Below are positions 7,587 to 14,781 of a stretch of DNA of 15,552 bases, one piece after another. Source of the DNA: CAWEPK01 sp049521495. Lineage in GTDB: Bacteria; Desulfobacterota; Syntrophorhabdia; Syntrophorhabdales; WCHB1-27. Where the stretch lies: the NCBI GenBank assembly GCA_049521495.1, contig JBEKOT010000061.1:1-15552 (forward strand), written 5' to 3'. The notes under the pieces are model-generated. The model worked only from the letters and a program-made list of their open reading frames with translations, was not told the origin of the DNA and did no database searches. Position 1 is the first letter of the stretch, and every line of letters starts with the position of its first letter. A program made the position numbers and the translations under genes.

Positions 7587-7967
7587 CTACTGGTTCTTAA
7601 CCCTGGCGAGTGCTTTGTGGATAGCATCCTGCAGTTTGTCAGGAGTAAAGGGCTTGACTATATAGTTGTCGACGCCATTCTTGATAGCCTCGATCACACT
7701 GTCCTTCTGCGCCTCGGCCGTCACCATGACAAAGGGGATTTTTTTGATGGACTCATCGTCCTTGCAAGCTTTCAGGAATTCTATGCCGGTCATCTCGGGC
7801 ATTATCCAGTCGCTGACTATGAGCTCGAAGTCTCCATCCTTTCTCAAAATCTCCAGCGCCTGTTTTCCGTTCTCAGCCTCTGAGACATTGGTAATGTCGA
7901 TCTGCTTCAGCACGTTCTTCACGATCTTCCTCATCGTCGCGAAATCATCAACCACGAGCGTCTTCAT
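7587..7967 (-). CDS. cheY: CheY-like chemotaxis response regulator
   Basis: A 126-residue stand-alone receiver domain, the full length of CheY, with no output domain. All active-site residues are present: the acidic pair D7/D8 (VVDDF), phosphoacceptor D53 in IVSDWIMPEMTG, T83 in MVTAEA and K105 in YIVKPF. When phosphorylated by CheA such proteins bind the flagellar switch (FliM/FliN) to change rotation. The adjacent CheX is the expected phosphatase. ATG 7967 has a strong GGAGG 6 bases upstream. It is the first gene of the cheY-cheX pair. A roughly 110-base leader separates it from a candidate sigma-28 promoter at 8081-8107. A role in another receiver pathway cannot be excluded, but motA/motB 2 kb away on the same strand fit chemotaxis. 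Confidence 0.92.
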   Translation of the reverse strand: MKTLVVDDFATMRKIVKNVLKQIDITNVSEAENGKQALEILRKDGDFELIVSDWIMPEMTGIEFLKACKDDESIKKIPFVMVTAEAQKDSVIEAIKNGVDNYIVKPFTPDKLQDAIHKALARVKNQ

Positions 7968-8080
7968 TCACACCCTCCTATGGCGCGGCATGCCTTTTTC
8001 GGGCGGCGCAATGGCCGCCGTGGTCAGTCTAATCATATCGTGCGCCAGGTCGATCCCTGCTTTCCGGCCTCTTATATGTT

Positions 8081-8107
8081 TGATCGGCACAATTCAACAT
8101 TACTTAA
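8081..8107 (-). promoter_or_regulatory. Candidate sigma-28 (FliA) promoter upstream of cheY
   Basis: Read on the minus strand, TTAAGTAA (8107-8100), an 11-base spacer and GCCGATCA (8088-8081) match the FliA consensus TAAAGTTT-N11-GCCGATAA at 5 of 8 and 7 of 8 positions with exact spacing. Transcription would begin near 8075, giving a leader of about 107 bases. The leader contains a 6-bp hairpin, GGCGGC/GCCGCC (8002-8019). Chemotaxis genes are classic FliA targets, which supports the call. Confidence 0.6.
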
Positions 8108-8161
8108 CATATTCTTGACGAAAGGCAGGAAATAGAACAGGGTAGCTAACGAATATGGAGT

Positions 8162-8401
8162 CTAACCGAGAAGCAACGCCCGGCCGACTCCCAGGCACAG
8201 GAAAACGAGGACGGGACACCTGAGATGGAAGGCGATCCTGTTGAGCTCGCCGGCGCTCGGCAAGGACCTTCCGGATTCCCATTCAAGGTATCTTTGCTTT
8301 GATACGCCGATCATGCCGGCGAGCGAATCCTGGCTGAGACGAGCCCTTTTTCGCGCCCACTCCAGGACTTTCGGGTTAATCCTCATCAAATTGCTTTTCA
8401 T
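8162..8401 (-). CDS. Small XRE-family helix-turn-helix protein
   Basis: A 79-residue protein that is almost entirely an XRE/Cro-C1 HTH domain: INPKVLEWARKRARLSQDSLAGMIGVSKQRYLEWESGRSLPSAGELNRIAFHL, with helices 2-3 around SQDSLAGMIGVSKQRYLEWE. The wording, especially the INPKVLxWAR opening and CPVLVFL near the end, resembles the N-terminal HTH domain of ImmA/IrrE-type peptidase regulators. Those continue with FFLPEPP and a zinc-peptidase domain, but here the frame ends after a short hydrophobic tail (CLGVGRALLLG). It is either a solo HTH regulator or a truncated remnant, and no toxin partner lies beside it. ATG 8401 is preferred over 8431 because GGAGG lies 8 bases upstream. A strong sigma-70-like promoter lies just ahead. 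It sits between the mot and che units on the same strand; a regulatory link to them is unproven. Confidence 0.68.
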   Translation of the reverse strand: MKSNLMRINPKVLEWARKRARLSQDSLAGMIGVSKQRYLEWESGRSLPSAGELNRIAFHLRCPVLVFLCLGVGRALLLG

Positions 8402-8421
8402 GTCAAAAACCTCCGAGCGAC

Positions 8422-8450
8422 ATGTTAGCAATCTGCTTTTCCCTTGTCAA
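8422..8450 (-). promoter_or_regulatory. Sigma-70-type promoter of the HTH gene
   Basis: On the minus strand, a perfect -35 TTGACA (8450-8445) is followed by a 17-base spacer and -10 TAACAT (8427-8422, 4 of 6). The predicted start (about 8415) falls only about 14 bases before ATG 8401, so the Shine-Dalgarno CGGAGG would be at the very 5' end of the message. Confidence 0.6.
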
Positions 8451-8497
8451 GCTGCCAGGGGCCGAGGCGCAGGTGGGTAGGCGGCCGGGCTCCTCCC

Positions 8498-9820
8498 CTA
8501 AGCCCCGTAGAGTAGCCCCCAGTCGGTCAGTATATAAACCCCGCCGATAATGGGGTCGCTTTCATTGCGTTCCGCCAGGAGAGCGAGCGTCTTATCCTGG
8601 AGCTGGACGCCCTTGGGGAGGAGCTTGACGCCGCTTGCCGCGTAGACGTCCTCGCCGATCACCATCCCGGCCTTAAGCTCGTCGACGCGCAGCTTCAGCC
8701 TGTTCGTGTCGACTTTCCTCCTCTGCTCAAGGAGGAATTCGATCAGGAAGTTGGCGATGCGCTCGTCGAGGACCGAGTGCATGGCGTCGCGCATCCGTTC
8801 CACTATTTTCTCCGTCGAGAGGCCCTCCAGCCTGAGCTCTTCCTGGTAGACGATGGCCCTGAGAATCCTCGCGCCGAGAGGTATCTCATCTCCCACCAGC
8901 TCGTCCGGAAAACCGGAGCCGTCCAGGTTCTCGAGCTGGTGGAGGACCGCCTCCGCCGATTCCCTGTATCCCGATATATTCGATATGATCACGGCGCCGA
9001 TGTTCGAATACTGGCGGTAGGCCGGTTTAAGGGCTGCGGGCAGGCTATTGTAATGCTTGCCCACCAGAGAGTCCTGCAGACCGACCTTTCCTATCTCATG
9101 CATGAGGGCGGCGAAGATGAGGTTCCTGCGCCTTTCTTCCGGGTAGTCGAGTTTTTTTGCGATGAGCTGCGCCATGGCCTTTGCGTCGTCCGCGCGGTCG
9201 CTTGCGCCCGGCACTCGCGCCTCCAGTATCCTAAGCAGCAGCGCCGTCATTTCTTTGAAGTTTCTCTTGAGGAGCATGTTTATCTCATTGAGCCGCTCCC
9301 CTTCCGCTTTCAATTCGTCACAGAGGTTCCTGGCGCCTGCCATTGATCGTGCCCTTGGCAGGAGGAGGACAGGGCAAAAGGACTTCTCGATGTAGTCATC
9401 GACCCCCTGCTCCAGCATAGGCCCGATGAGGGGCACCTCGTTCCTTTCGCATACCATAAGAGAGAGGGGATAGACAACGGTGCAGTCCGCCCCTGAATCC
9501 GACGACCCGCTGCCCGCGGCTCGCCCATGGGCTACCCGCTTCCGTGCGGCCCGCTGATGCTCAGCCGACTGATGCTCGGGCCCCGCGGCCGGAGAAGGGT
9601 CCGAAGAGAAAGCGAGGCGGAGCCATTCGGCTGCCGCCTGGAAGTCGAAGATTATGAGGTCGGGCATGTCCTCCCCTGCAGAACGCCAACCATCGTAGGC
9701 GCTCGGGGCACGCTTGACAGCAAAGGCCTCGTCCTGTCCGAGGATCCCAGCGACCAGGTCAAGCATCCCGGGGTCCTCACTGATGGCGAGCACGGCTGGT
9801 CTCACCCCGGAGTCTGCCAT
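8498..9820 (-). CDS. Receiver-like plus degenerate HD-GYP domain protein, downstream of motB
   Basis: A 440-residue protein in three parts. Residues 8-68 and 113-160 form a receiver-like domain: acidic pair E15/D16, possible phosphoacceptor D59 in LIIFDF, lysine K146 in DDYIEKSF. It is interrupted by a low-complexity Ala/Ser/Gly/His/Arg stretch at 72-112. A helical linker leads to an HD-GYP-like domain (about 185-360) recognisable from MHEIGKVGLQD (240-250) and LDGSGFPDELVGDEIPLGARIL (299-320). A C-terminal module (about 378-430) with LKAGMVIGEDVYAASGVKLLPKG is typical of HD-type response regulators. Key metal ligands are altered: HD is HE (241-242), the HPxxG site reads QYSNIG (270-275), and the HHE site reads QLE (295-297). 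Loss of c-di-GMP phosphodiesterase activity is therefore likely. ATG 9820 follows the motB stop by one base, with GGGAGG upstream, so it is coupled to motAB. A role in c-di-GMP control or assembly of the stator is inference. Confidence 0.82.
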   Translation of the reverse strand: MADSGVRPAVLAISEDPGMLDLVAGILGQDEAFAVKRAPSAYDGWRSAGEDMPDLIIFDFQAAAEWLRLAFSSDPSPAAGPEHQSAEHQRAARKRVAHGRAAGSGSSDSGADCTVVYPLSLMVCERNEVPLIGPMLEQGVDDYIEKSFCPVLLLPRARSMAGARNLCDELKAEGERLNEINMLLKRNFKEMTALLLRILEARVPGASDRADDAKAMAQLIAKKLDYPEERRRNLIFAALMHEIGKVGLQDSLVGKHYNSLPAALKPAYRQYSNIGAVIISNISGYRESAEAVLHQLENLDGSGFPDELVGDEIPLGARILRAIVYQEELRLEGLSTEKIVERMRDAMHSVLDERIANFLIEFLLEQRRKVDTNRLKLRVDELKAGMVIGEDVYAASGVKLLPKGVQLQDKTLALLAERNESDPIIGGVYILTDWGLLYGA

Positions 9821-9821
9821 A

Positions 9822-10652
9822 TCATTGCCTCCCTATCGGATAAAAATCCGGCCCGGCAACAGGGCGCACTCTGCCGATTCCTTCTTCGGGTTTTCGGGTC
9901 TGTACGACGATGCTGACCCTTCTATTCCGATAATCGTAGGGTTTATCGGGCATTTTCAGGTGTCTGTCCGCGAAGCCCCGCACGGCACGCACCTGGTCCT
10001 TACGCAAACCCGAGTCTTCCAACGCCTTTCGCGCGCTGTTCGCCCTGTCCGCGCTCAGATCCCAGTTCGAGTACCCGGGAGAGGCATAAGGCCTTGCGTC
10101 CGTATAGCCTTCGAGCACGATATCGTTCCCCAGGGCCGCCAGACGGGGCGCTATGACCTTGAGGACCCGGACTGCCCCTGGCTTGAGGCGGGCCTTGCCG
10201 ACGTCGAAGAAGAGACCCTCCGATAACTCCACGAGATCGATCCTCAGGCCCTCCTTGGTCACTTCCATCTGGATCATGTCCTTGAACTTGTCGAAGTCCG
10301 GCACTGAGGCGATGGCCTGCTGGAGTTTCCCCGCCTCGGCCTTAAGTCTCTGCAAGTCCTCCTCCTGCTTGTCCGGTGGCAAGGGTGAGGTGATGGGGGC
10401 GTCCTTGGGCTGGCCCTGAATTATGGTTCCTTTACTGCTGCTGGTGAAGACCCCGGGGTCCTTGAAGTAGGCGGCTACGGCCTCTTTGACATCCTTGCTC
10501 TGGCCTACTATCCAGAGGACGATGAAGAGGGCCATCATGGCGGTGACGAAGTCCGCGTAGGCCACTTTCCATGCACCTCCGTGGTGGCCGTCGTGGCCTC
10601 TCTTCTTCTTTATCACGGTCCTTATGGGGACGTTCCGTTCCTCTTCGATCAT
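9822..10652 (-). CDS. motB: Flagellar stator protein MotB
   Basis: A 276-residue MotB, the peptidoglycan-anchored half of the proton-driven flagellar stator. A cytoplasmic basic N-terminus (KKKRGHDGHHGG) leads to a single transmembrane helix, AYADFVTAMMALFIVLWIVG, in which Asp34 corresponds to the essential proton-binding aspartate (D32 in E. coli). After a periplasmic linker (about 55-120), the C-terminal OmpA-like domain shows GLFFDVGKARLKPGAVRVL, LEGYTDARPY and NWDLSADRANSARKAL, which bind peptidoglycan. The length is somewhat below E. coli MotB (308). Its start overlaps the 3' end of motA by 4 bases (10649-10652), and its stop is one base before the next gene, indicating tight translational coupling of all three. 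The conserved aspartate suggests proton rather than sodium drive, though this motif alone does not settle it. Confidence 0.95.
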   Translation of the reverse strand: MIEEERNVPIRTVIKKKRGHDGHHGGAWKVAYADFVTAMMALFIVLWIVGQSKDVKEAVAAYFKDPGVFTSSSKGTIIQGQPKDAPITSPLPPDKQEEDLQRLKAEAGKLQQAIASVPDFDKFKDMIQMEVTKEGLRIDLVELSEGLFFDVGKARLKPGAVRVLKVIAPRLAALGNDIVLEGYTDARPYASPGYSNWDLSADRANSARKALEDSGLRKDQVRAVRGFADRHLKMPDKPYDYRNRRVSIVVQTRKPEEGIGRVRPVAGPDFYPIGRQ

Positions 10653-11503
10653 TTCTTGCCCTTAACGTAGTTTTCCATGTCCTGGAAGGTCGGCCTGTGA
10701 TCTTCAGGGATGGTCCGCCTGGCGAACTCGGCGCACACAATGGGGTTGAAGCCTTTCGCAAAGGCGACCATGCCGGCCTTGACCGCCTCGTAAACTTTCG
10801 ACTCGTCGTCGTTATATATGTCGATGTTCGTAGCCAGAGGCTGGATAAAACCATAAGAGAGGAAGATGCCGAGGAAGGTCCCGACCAGGGCCGAGGCTAC
10901 CTTGTGGCCGACCTGCTCGGCTGCCCCGCCGATGCTCTGCATGGTGATGATCACCCCCAGCACCGCCGCCACGATTCCTAAGCCCGGCATGGAATCGCCG
11001 ATCTTCTGGAGTATCATGCCCGGCCTCGAGCCCTCGTGATGCTTTGTCTCTATGTCCACGTCCATGATGGCCTCCATATCGTAGGAAGGGACGCCGCCCA
11101 GGATGACGAGGCGGAAAGTATCGCATATGAAGTTGAGGAGTTGGGGCTTTTTGAGGAACTTCGGGTAATTGGCGAAGATGGTGCTCTCCGCCGGTCTTTC
11201 TATGTGGCCCTCAAGGGCGATCAATCCTTCCTTGCGGCTGATCTGAAAAATTTCGAACATGAGCTTGAGGAGGTCGAGATAGGTTTGGCTCCCCACGCCG
11301 GCGCCCTTGAAGGTGCCCGTCACTCTGGCGACGATCTGTTTCATCGTTTTTGGCGGCGTGGAAATAAGGAGCGCCCCTAAGGCCGCGCCGCCTATGATGA
11401 GGAACTCGGCAAACTGCATGAGGACGAGGAAGGGGCCGCCCTCCATTGCGAAGCCGCCAAGCACCGATGTGACTACAATGATACACCCTATGATTGCGAA
11501 CAC
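10649..11503 (-). CDS. motA: Flagellar motor protein MotA
   Basis: A 284-residue MotA of the E. coli type, which forms the stator ion channel with MotB and pushes on the rotor protein FliG. Four hydrophobic helices are visible: about 2-19, 28-48, 172-192 and 202-222. The functional residues fall at the same numbers as in E. coli: R90 and E98 in the cytoplasmic loop (ISRKEGLIALEGHIERP), P173 in SMPGLGIVAAVLG and P222 in FIQPLATN. The start is GTG at 11503-11501, chosen because the protein begins with the family's first helix (MFAIIGCIIVV) and GGAAGG lies 9 bases upstream. It is the first gene of the motA-motB-HD unit. A near-consensus sigma-28 promoter lies just upstream, with a leader of about 20 bases. 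Confidence 0.96.
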   Translation of the reverse strand: MFAIIGCIIVVTSVLGGFAMEGGPFLVLMQFAEFLIIGGAALGALLISTPPKTMKQIVARVTGTFKGAGVGSQTYLDLLKLMFEIFQISRKEGLIALEGHIERPAESTIFANYPKFLKKPQLLNFICDTFRLVILGGVPSYDMEAIMDVDIETKHHEGSRPGMILQKIGDSMPGLGIVAAVLGVIITMQSIGGAAEQVGHKVASALVGTFLGIFLSYGFIQPLATNIDIYNDDESKVYEAVKAGMVAFAKGFNPIVCAEFARRTIPEDHRPTFQDMENYVKGKK

Positions 11504-11528
11504 TGGTTATTGCCTTCCCAATCACAGT

Positions 11529-11555
11529 TTATCGGCGTTTAACAGGATTACTTTA
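11529..11555 (-). promoter_or_regulatory. Sigma-28 (FliA) promoter of motA-motB-HD operon
   Basis: On the minus strand, TAAAGTAA (11555-11548), an 11-base spacer (11547-11537) and GCCGATAA (11536-11529) match the FliA consensus TAAAGTTT-N11-GCCGATAA at 6 of 8 and 8 of 8 positions. The predicted start, about 7 bases past the -10, leaves a leader of about 20 bases before GTG 11503. motA/motB are class-3 flagellar genes under FliA in many bacteria. Confidence 0.85.
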
Positions 11556-11610
11556 AGGAAAATAGCGGTAAGGCAAACTTTCCCGTATCAATGCAGTTCA
11601 TTCTATTATA

Positions 11611-11623
11611 TACTGTTTCAGTA
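11611..11623. promoter_or_regulatory. Possible IclR operator palindrome
   Basis: TACTG-TTT-CAGTA is a perfect 5-bp inverted repeat around a 3-base spacer, 50 bases upstream of the IclR-type gene, and it overlaps a -10-like TATACT (11609-11614). IclR regulators often bind such short palindromes in their own promoter. The size and place fit autoregulation, but the match to a known operator is not established. Confidence 0.35.
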
Positions 11624-11672
11624 GATGGTATCTTGACGGCCCTATCAAAGAGAACAAATGGAGAGGAACTGC

Positions 11673-12491
11673 ATGAAAAAGGCTGACGGCCTTGGCAAGA
11701 AGGCATTCTACAACAGGTCGCTGGAAAGGGCGCTTCAGATAGTGACGGTCTTCAGCGGCGAGAGAAAGTCCCTTACCCTCGCACAGCTCTCGGAGGCCCT
11801 GGAGCTGTCCAAGGCAACCGTATTCAGGCTATGCACGACCCTTGTCAAGTACGGCTTTCTTCGTCAGGACCAGGAGCTGAAACAATATTCCCTGGGCATC
11901 AAGTTGTTCGAGCTGGGGAGCATCGTGGCCTCCTCCCTTTCCCTTACCCGGATAGCCTCGCCCCACCTGACCGAACTCCAGGTGGACCTCGGCAAGACAG
12001 TCTTTCTCGCGGTGCTCGATGACGGCGATCTGCTCCACCTGGACAAAAGAGAGGGGCTTAGGGACGCGATAACCTTCACTTCCCAGATAGGCATGCGGCG
12101 CCCTCCCTATTGGGGCATGCTTGGCCAGACGCTCCTAGCCCATCTGTCCAAGGAAGAGGTGGACGCCCTTCTCGGGAGGAGCCCTTTAGTAGTGACGACA
12201 AAGAAGTCCTTCACGAGCAAGGAGGAGTTCGAAGCGGCCCTGCGCCGGATCCGCGAGCAAGGATATGCGGTGGACGAGGGGGCCGTTATCGAGGGCGTGG
12301 GCGGCGTGGGGGCGCCTATCCGCGATTACACGGGCAAGGTAGTAGCGGCCCTTGGCATCGGCTTTATTTACTCTTCGGTCGGCCCGGAGGAGCTAAAGGG
12401 GCTCGCGAAGCGGGTGGTGGCGACGGCGGAGGCCATATCGGCCGACGCCGGATATACAAGGCGGGAGCCGCCCGCCCAAAAGCACGCTTGA
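11673..12491 (+). CDS. IclR-family transcriptional regulator
   Basis: A 272-residue IclR-type regulator. The N-terminal winged HTH (about residues 14-75) contains SLERALQIVTVFSG, LTLAQLSEALELSKATVFRL and LVKYGFLRQD. The C-terminal GAF-like effector domain (about 90-265) ends with the family motif GYAVDEGAVIEGVGGVGAPIRDYTGKVVAAL. Length is typical (250-280). ATG 11673 is preferred over 11658 because GGAGAGG (11660-11666) is then a well-placed Shine-Dalgarno and lies downstream of the alternative start. IclR proteins usually control aromatic, sugar-acid or glyoxylate catabolism in response to a small metabolite. No obvious catabolic operon is adjacent, so target and ligand are unknown. It is divergent from motA, with the FliA promoter on the opposite strand of the shared gap. 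Confidence 0.93.
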   Translation: MKKADGLGKKAFYNRSLERALQIVTVFSGERKSLTLAQLSEALELSKATVFRLCTTLVKYGFLRQDQELKQYSLGIKLFELGSIVASSLSLTRIASPHLTELQVDLGKTVFLAVLDDGDLLHLDKREGLRDAITFTSQIGMRRPPYWGMLGQTLLAHLSKEEVDALLGRSPLVVTTKKSFTSKEEFEAALRRIREQGYAVDEGAVIEGVGGVGAPIRDYTGKVVAALGIGFIYSSVGPEELKGLAKRVVATAEAISADAGYTRREPPAQKHA

Positions 12492-12573
12492 GGGAAGCAT
12501 ACCGTACGGCTCGTCGATCGCGGCAAAGCGCAGGCGTTCCGGGCCGGTGTCGCGTGCCCGCAGTCATTTGGTG

Positions 12574-12602
12574 TTGATTTTTTCCGCCCAGGCAGGTAGA
12601 AT
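12574..12602 (+). promoter_or_regulatory. Sigma-70-type promoter of the EF-G-like gene
   Basis: TTGATT (12574-12579), a 17-base spacer and TAGAAT (12597-12602) match the -35 at 4 of 6 and the -10 at 5 of 6 positions. The predicted start is near 12609, giving a leader of about 75 bases before ATG 12685. This suggests the gene is transcribed independently of the IclR regulator upstream. Confidence 0.55.
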
Positions 12603-12684
12603 TTGAGATTCGTCCCGTCGCACGATCGTCAACAAATATGTTCCGTTCCTATCCGGGACAAAAGTTGGACGCAAAGGAGCCCGC

Positions 12685-14781
12685 ATGAAGAAGTACGAAA
12701 CTGAGATCATAAGGAACCTGGGCATGTTTTCACACGGAGGGGAAGGCAAAACGAGCATCGTCGACGCAATGCTCTTTCTTGCGGGAGAGAACACGCGGCT
12801 GGGCAGGGTCGACGACGGCACGTCGCTCATGGACTACGAGCCCGAGGAGATAGAGAGAAAGGCCACCATATCCTCGACGCTTGCCTGTTTCGATTGGAAC
12901 AAATACAAGATCAACATGCTGGACACGCCGGGGGATGACAATTTTATTTACGACGCCAAGCTCTGCATGAGGGTAGTGGACGGGGCGGTCGTAGTGGTCA
13001 GCGCCGTATCGGGCGTCAGGGTGCAGACGGAAAAAGTGTGGGAGTATGCGAACGATTTCTCCGTGCCCGTCTGCTTCTTCATCAACAAGATGGACAGGGA
13101 GCGGGCCGATTTCGGCAGGACCGTGGAAGACCTGAGGAAGAATTTCACGGATAAGAACATAGTGGTCTTACAACTGCCTATAGGCAGCGAAGATAGCTTC
13201 AAGGGCATGATCGACCTGATCTCCATGAAAGCATACATTTACAAGGACGACCAGTCGGGAAACTTCGAACGCACGGATATCCCGGCCGACCTTGCATCCG
13301 AAGCGGCCGGTTACAGGGAGAAGCTGGTAGAATCGGCGGTCGAGATGGACGATGAAGTGATGGAGCGCTATCTGAACGGGGACGCGATCAAGGACGAGGA
13401 GATCGAGGCCTGTTTGAAAGGAGGCATATGGGGTCGCAAGCTCGCGCCCGTCATGGTCGGGGCGGCAGCAAAGAACATTGGGATCCAGCCCCTCCTGGAC
13501 AACCTGGTCAGGTATTTCCCGAATCCCGTCTACGTAGGCAAGGTCGAAGGCATCGTACCGGCGACCGGCAAGCCGGCTGAAAGGCAAATGGATGCAGGCG
13601 CGCCCTTCAGCGCCTTCGTCTTCAAGACGATAACCGACCCCTTCGCAGGCAAGCTGACCCTTTTCAAGGTCTACTCGGGCGAGCTTCATCCCGATAGCGT
13701 CGTGCTTAACGTGAATAAAGACGAAAAAGAGAGGATAGGCCAAATATTCTACCTGGTCGGAAAGAAGCAGAAGGCCGCCGGCTTCGTATCGGTGGGCGAC
13801 ATCGCCGCGGTAGCGAAGCTCAAGGAAGCGGCGACGGGCGACACGCTGTGCGACGAGAAGGCCCCCATAGCGTATCCGAAGGTTGCCCTTCCCCCGCCTC
13901 TCATCTCCTTCTCCCTCCACCCCAAGTCGAAGGGCGATGAGGACAAGCTCAACACTTCGCTCGGGCGGCTGATCGAGGAGGACCCGAGCATCAGGTATTC
14001 GCGGGACGAGCAGACGAAGGAGTTCATCATCTCCGGCATGGGACAGATACACATAGAGGTCCTGGCAGCGAAGATGAAGAGGAAGTTCGGCGTCGACGTT
14101 GAGCTCCGCGAGCCGAAGGTGCCCTACAAGGAGACAATAAAGGGCCGTACCAAAATACAGGGCAAGTACAAGAGACAATCGGGCGGAAGGGGACAGTACG
14201 GGGACTGCTGGCTGGAGCTGGAGCCCCTTCCTCACGGCGCCGGTTTCGAGTTCGTCGACAAGATCGTGGGAGGCGTGATCCCGAGGCAGTACATCCCTTC
14301 GGTAGAGAAAGGCATCGTCGATGCCATGGAGCACGGTATCCTCGCAGGCTACCCGGTGACGGATTTCAGGGCAACGGTGTACGACGGCTCCTACCATGAG
14401 GTCGATTCCTCCGATATGGCCTTCAAGATAGCCGCGTCCATGGGCTTCAAGAAGGGGATGGAACAGTCACAGCCGACGCTGCTCGAGCCGATCATGAAGG
14501 TGGAGGTCATCGTGCCCGAGGAGTTCGTGGGCGACATTATGGGAGACATGAACTCGAGGCGCGGTAAGATCATGGGGGTCGAGGCAAAGGGGGGCAACCA
14601 GATCGTCAAAGCGGTGACTCCCATGGCGGAGATGCTGAAATACGCGCCTGACCTCCGGTCGATGACGGGCGGCCGGGGCACCTTCACGATGGAGTTTTCT
14701 CATTACGAAGAGGTGCCTGCCCATATTGCCCAAAAAGTAATCGAGCAGGCTAACCGCGAACGGGAAGCCGCCGAGAAGTAG
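12685..14781 (+). CDS. EF-G-2-type translational GTPase (elongation factor G paralogue)
   Basis: A 698-residue five-domain EF-G homologue. The G domain (about 1-270) has the P-loop SHGGEGKTS (16-24), DTPGDDNF (80-87), NKMD (134-137) and GSEDSFKGMIDL. Domain II follows with FVFKTITDPFAGKLTLFKVYSG, then domain III (FSLHPKSKGDEDKL...), domain IV with GQGKYKRQSGGRGQYGD-type wording and SYHEVDSSDMAFKIAASMGF, and domain V ending TMEFSHYEEVPAHIAQKVIEQ. The GKYKxQxGGxGQYGDxWL and EFSHYxEVPxHxAQ wording matches EF-G-2 paralogues (as in Thermus) rather than the main FusA. The P-loop starts with Ser instead of Gly/Ala, and the switch II histidine of canonical EF-G/EF-Tu is Asp84. Substitution at that position is typical of this paralogue group, whose cellular role is not settled. 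ATG 12685 has AAAGGAG four bases upstream. It is not in an str-type ribosomal operon, again pointing to a paralogue. Confidence 0.9.
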   Translation: MKKYETEIIRNLGMFSHGGEGKTSIVDAMLFLAGENTRLGRVDDGTSLMDYEPEEIERKATISSTLACFDWNKYKINMLDTPGDDNFIYDAKLCMRVVDGAVVVVSAVSGVRVQTEKVWEYANDFSVPVCFFINKMDRERADFGRTVEDLRKNFTDKNIVVLQLPIGSEDSFKGMIDLISMKAYIYKDDQSGNFERTDIPADLASEAAGYREKLVESAVEMDDEVMERYLNGDAIKDEEIEACLKGGIWGRKLAPVMVGAAAKNIGIQPLLDNLVRYFPNPVYVGKVEGIVPATGKPAERQMDAGAPFSAFVFKTITDPFAGKLTLFKVYSGELHPDSVVLNVNKDEKERIGQIFYLVGKKQKAAGFVSVGDIAAVAKLKEAATGDTLCDEKAPIAYPKVALPPPLISFSLHPKSKGDEDKLNTSLGRLIEEDPSIRYSRDEQTKEFIISGMGQIHIEVLAAKMKRKFGVDVELREPKVPYKETIKGRTKIQGKYKRQSGGRGQYGDCWLELEPLPHGAGFEFVDKIVGGVIPRQYIPSVEKGIVDAMEHGILAGYPVTDFRATVYDGSYHEVDSSDMAFKIAASMGFKKGMEQSQPTLLEPIMKVEVIVPEEFVGDIMGDMNSRRGKIMGVEAKGGNQIVKAVTPMAEMLKYAPDLRSMTGGRGTFTMEFSHYEEVPAHIAQKVIEQANREREAAEK

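Noticed and set aside
8002..8019. GGCGGC/GCCGCC hairpin with a nearby T-run as a terminator
   Set aside because: The T-run precedes the hairpin on the plus strand and is an A-run on the minus strand, so it is not an intrinsic terminator. It is left as a leader hairpin of cheY.
13168..14397. 409-codon open frame on the minus strand
   Set aside because: It is a shadow of the EF-G-like gene, which has full family homology on the plus strand. The minus frame is rich in Leu/Arg/Asp/His with no domain.
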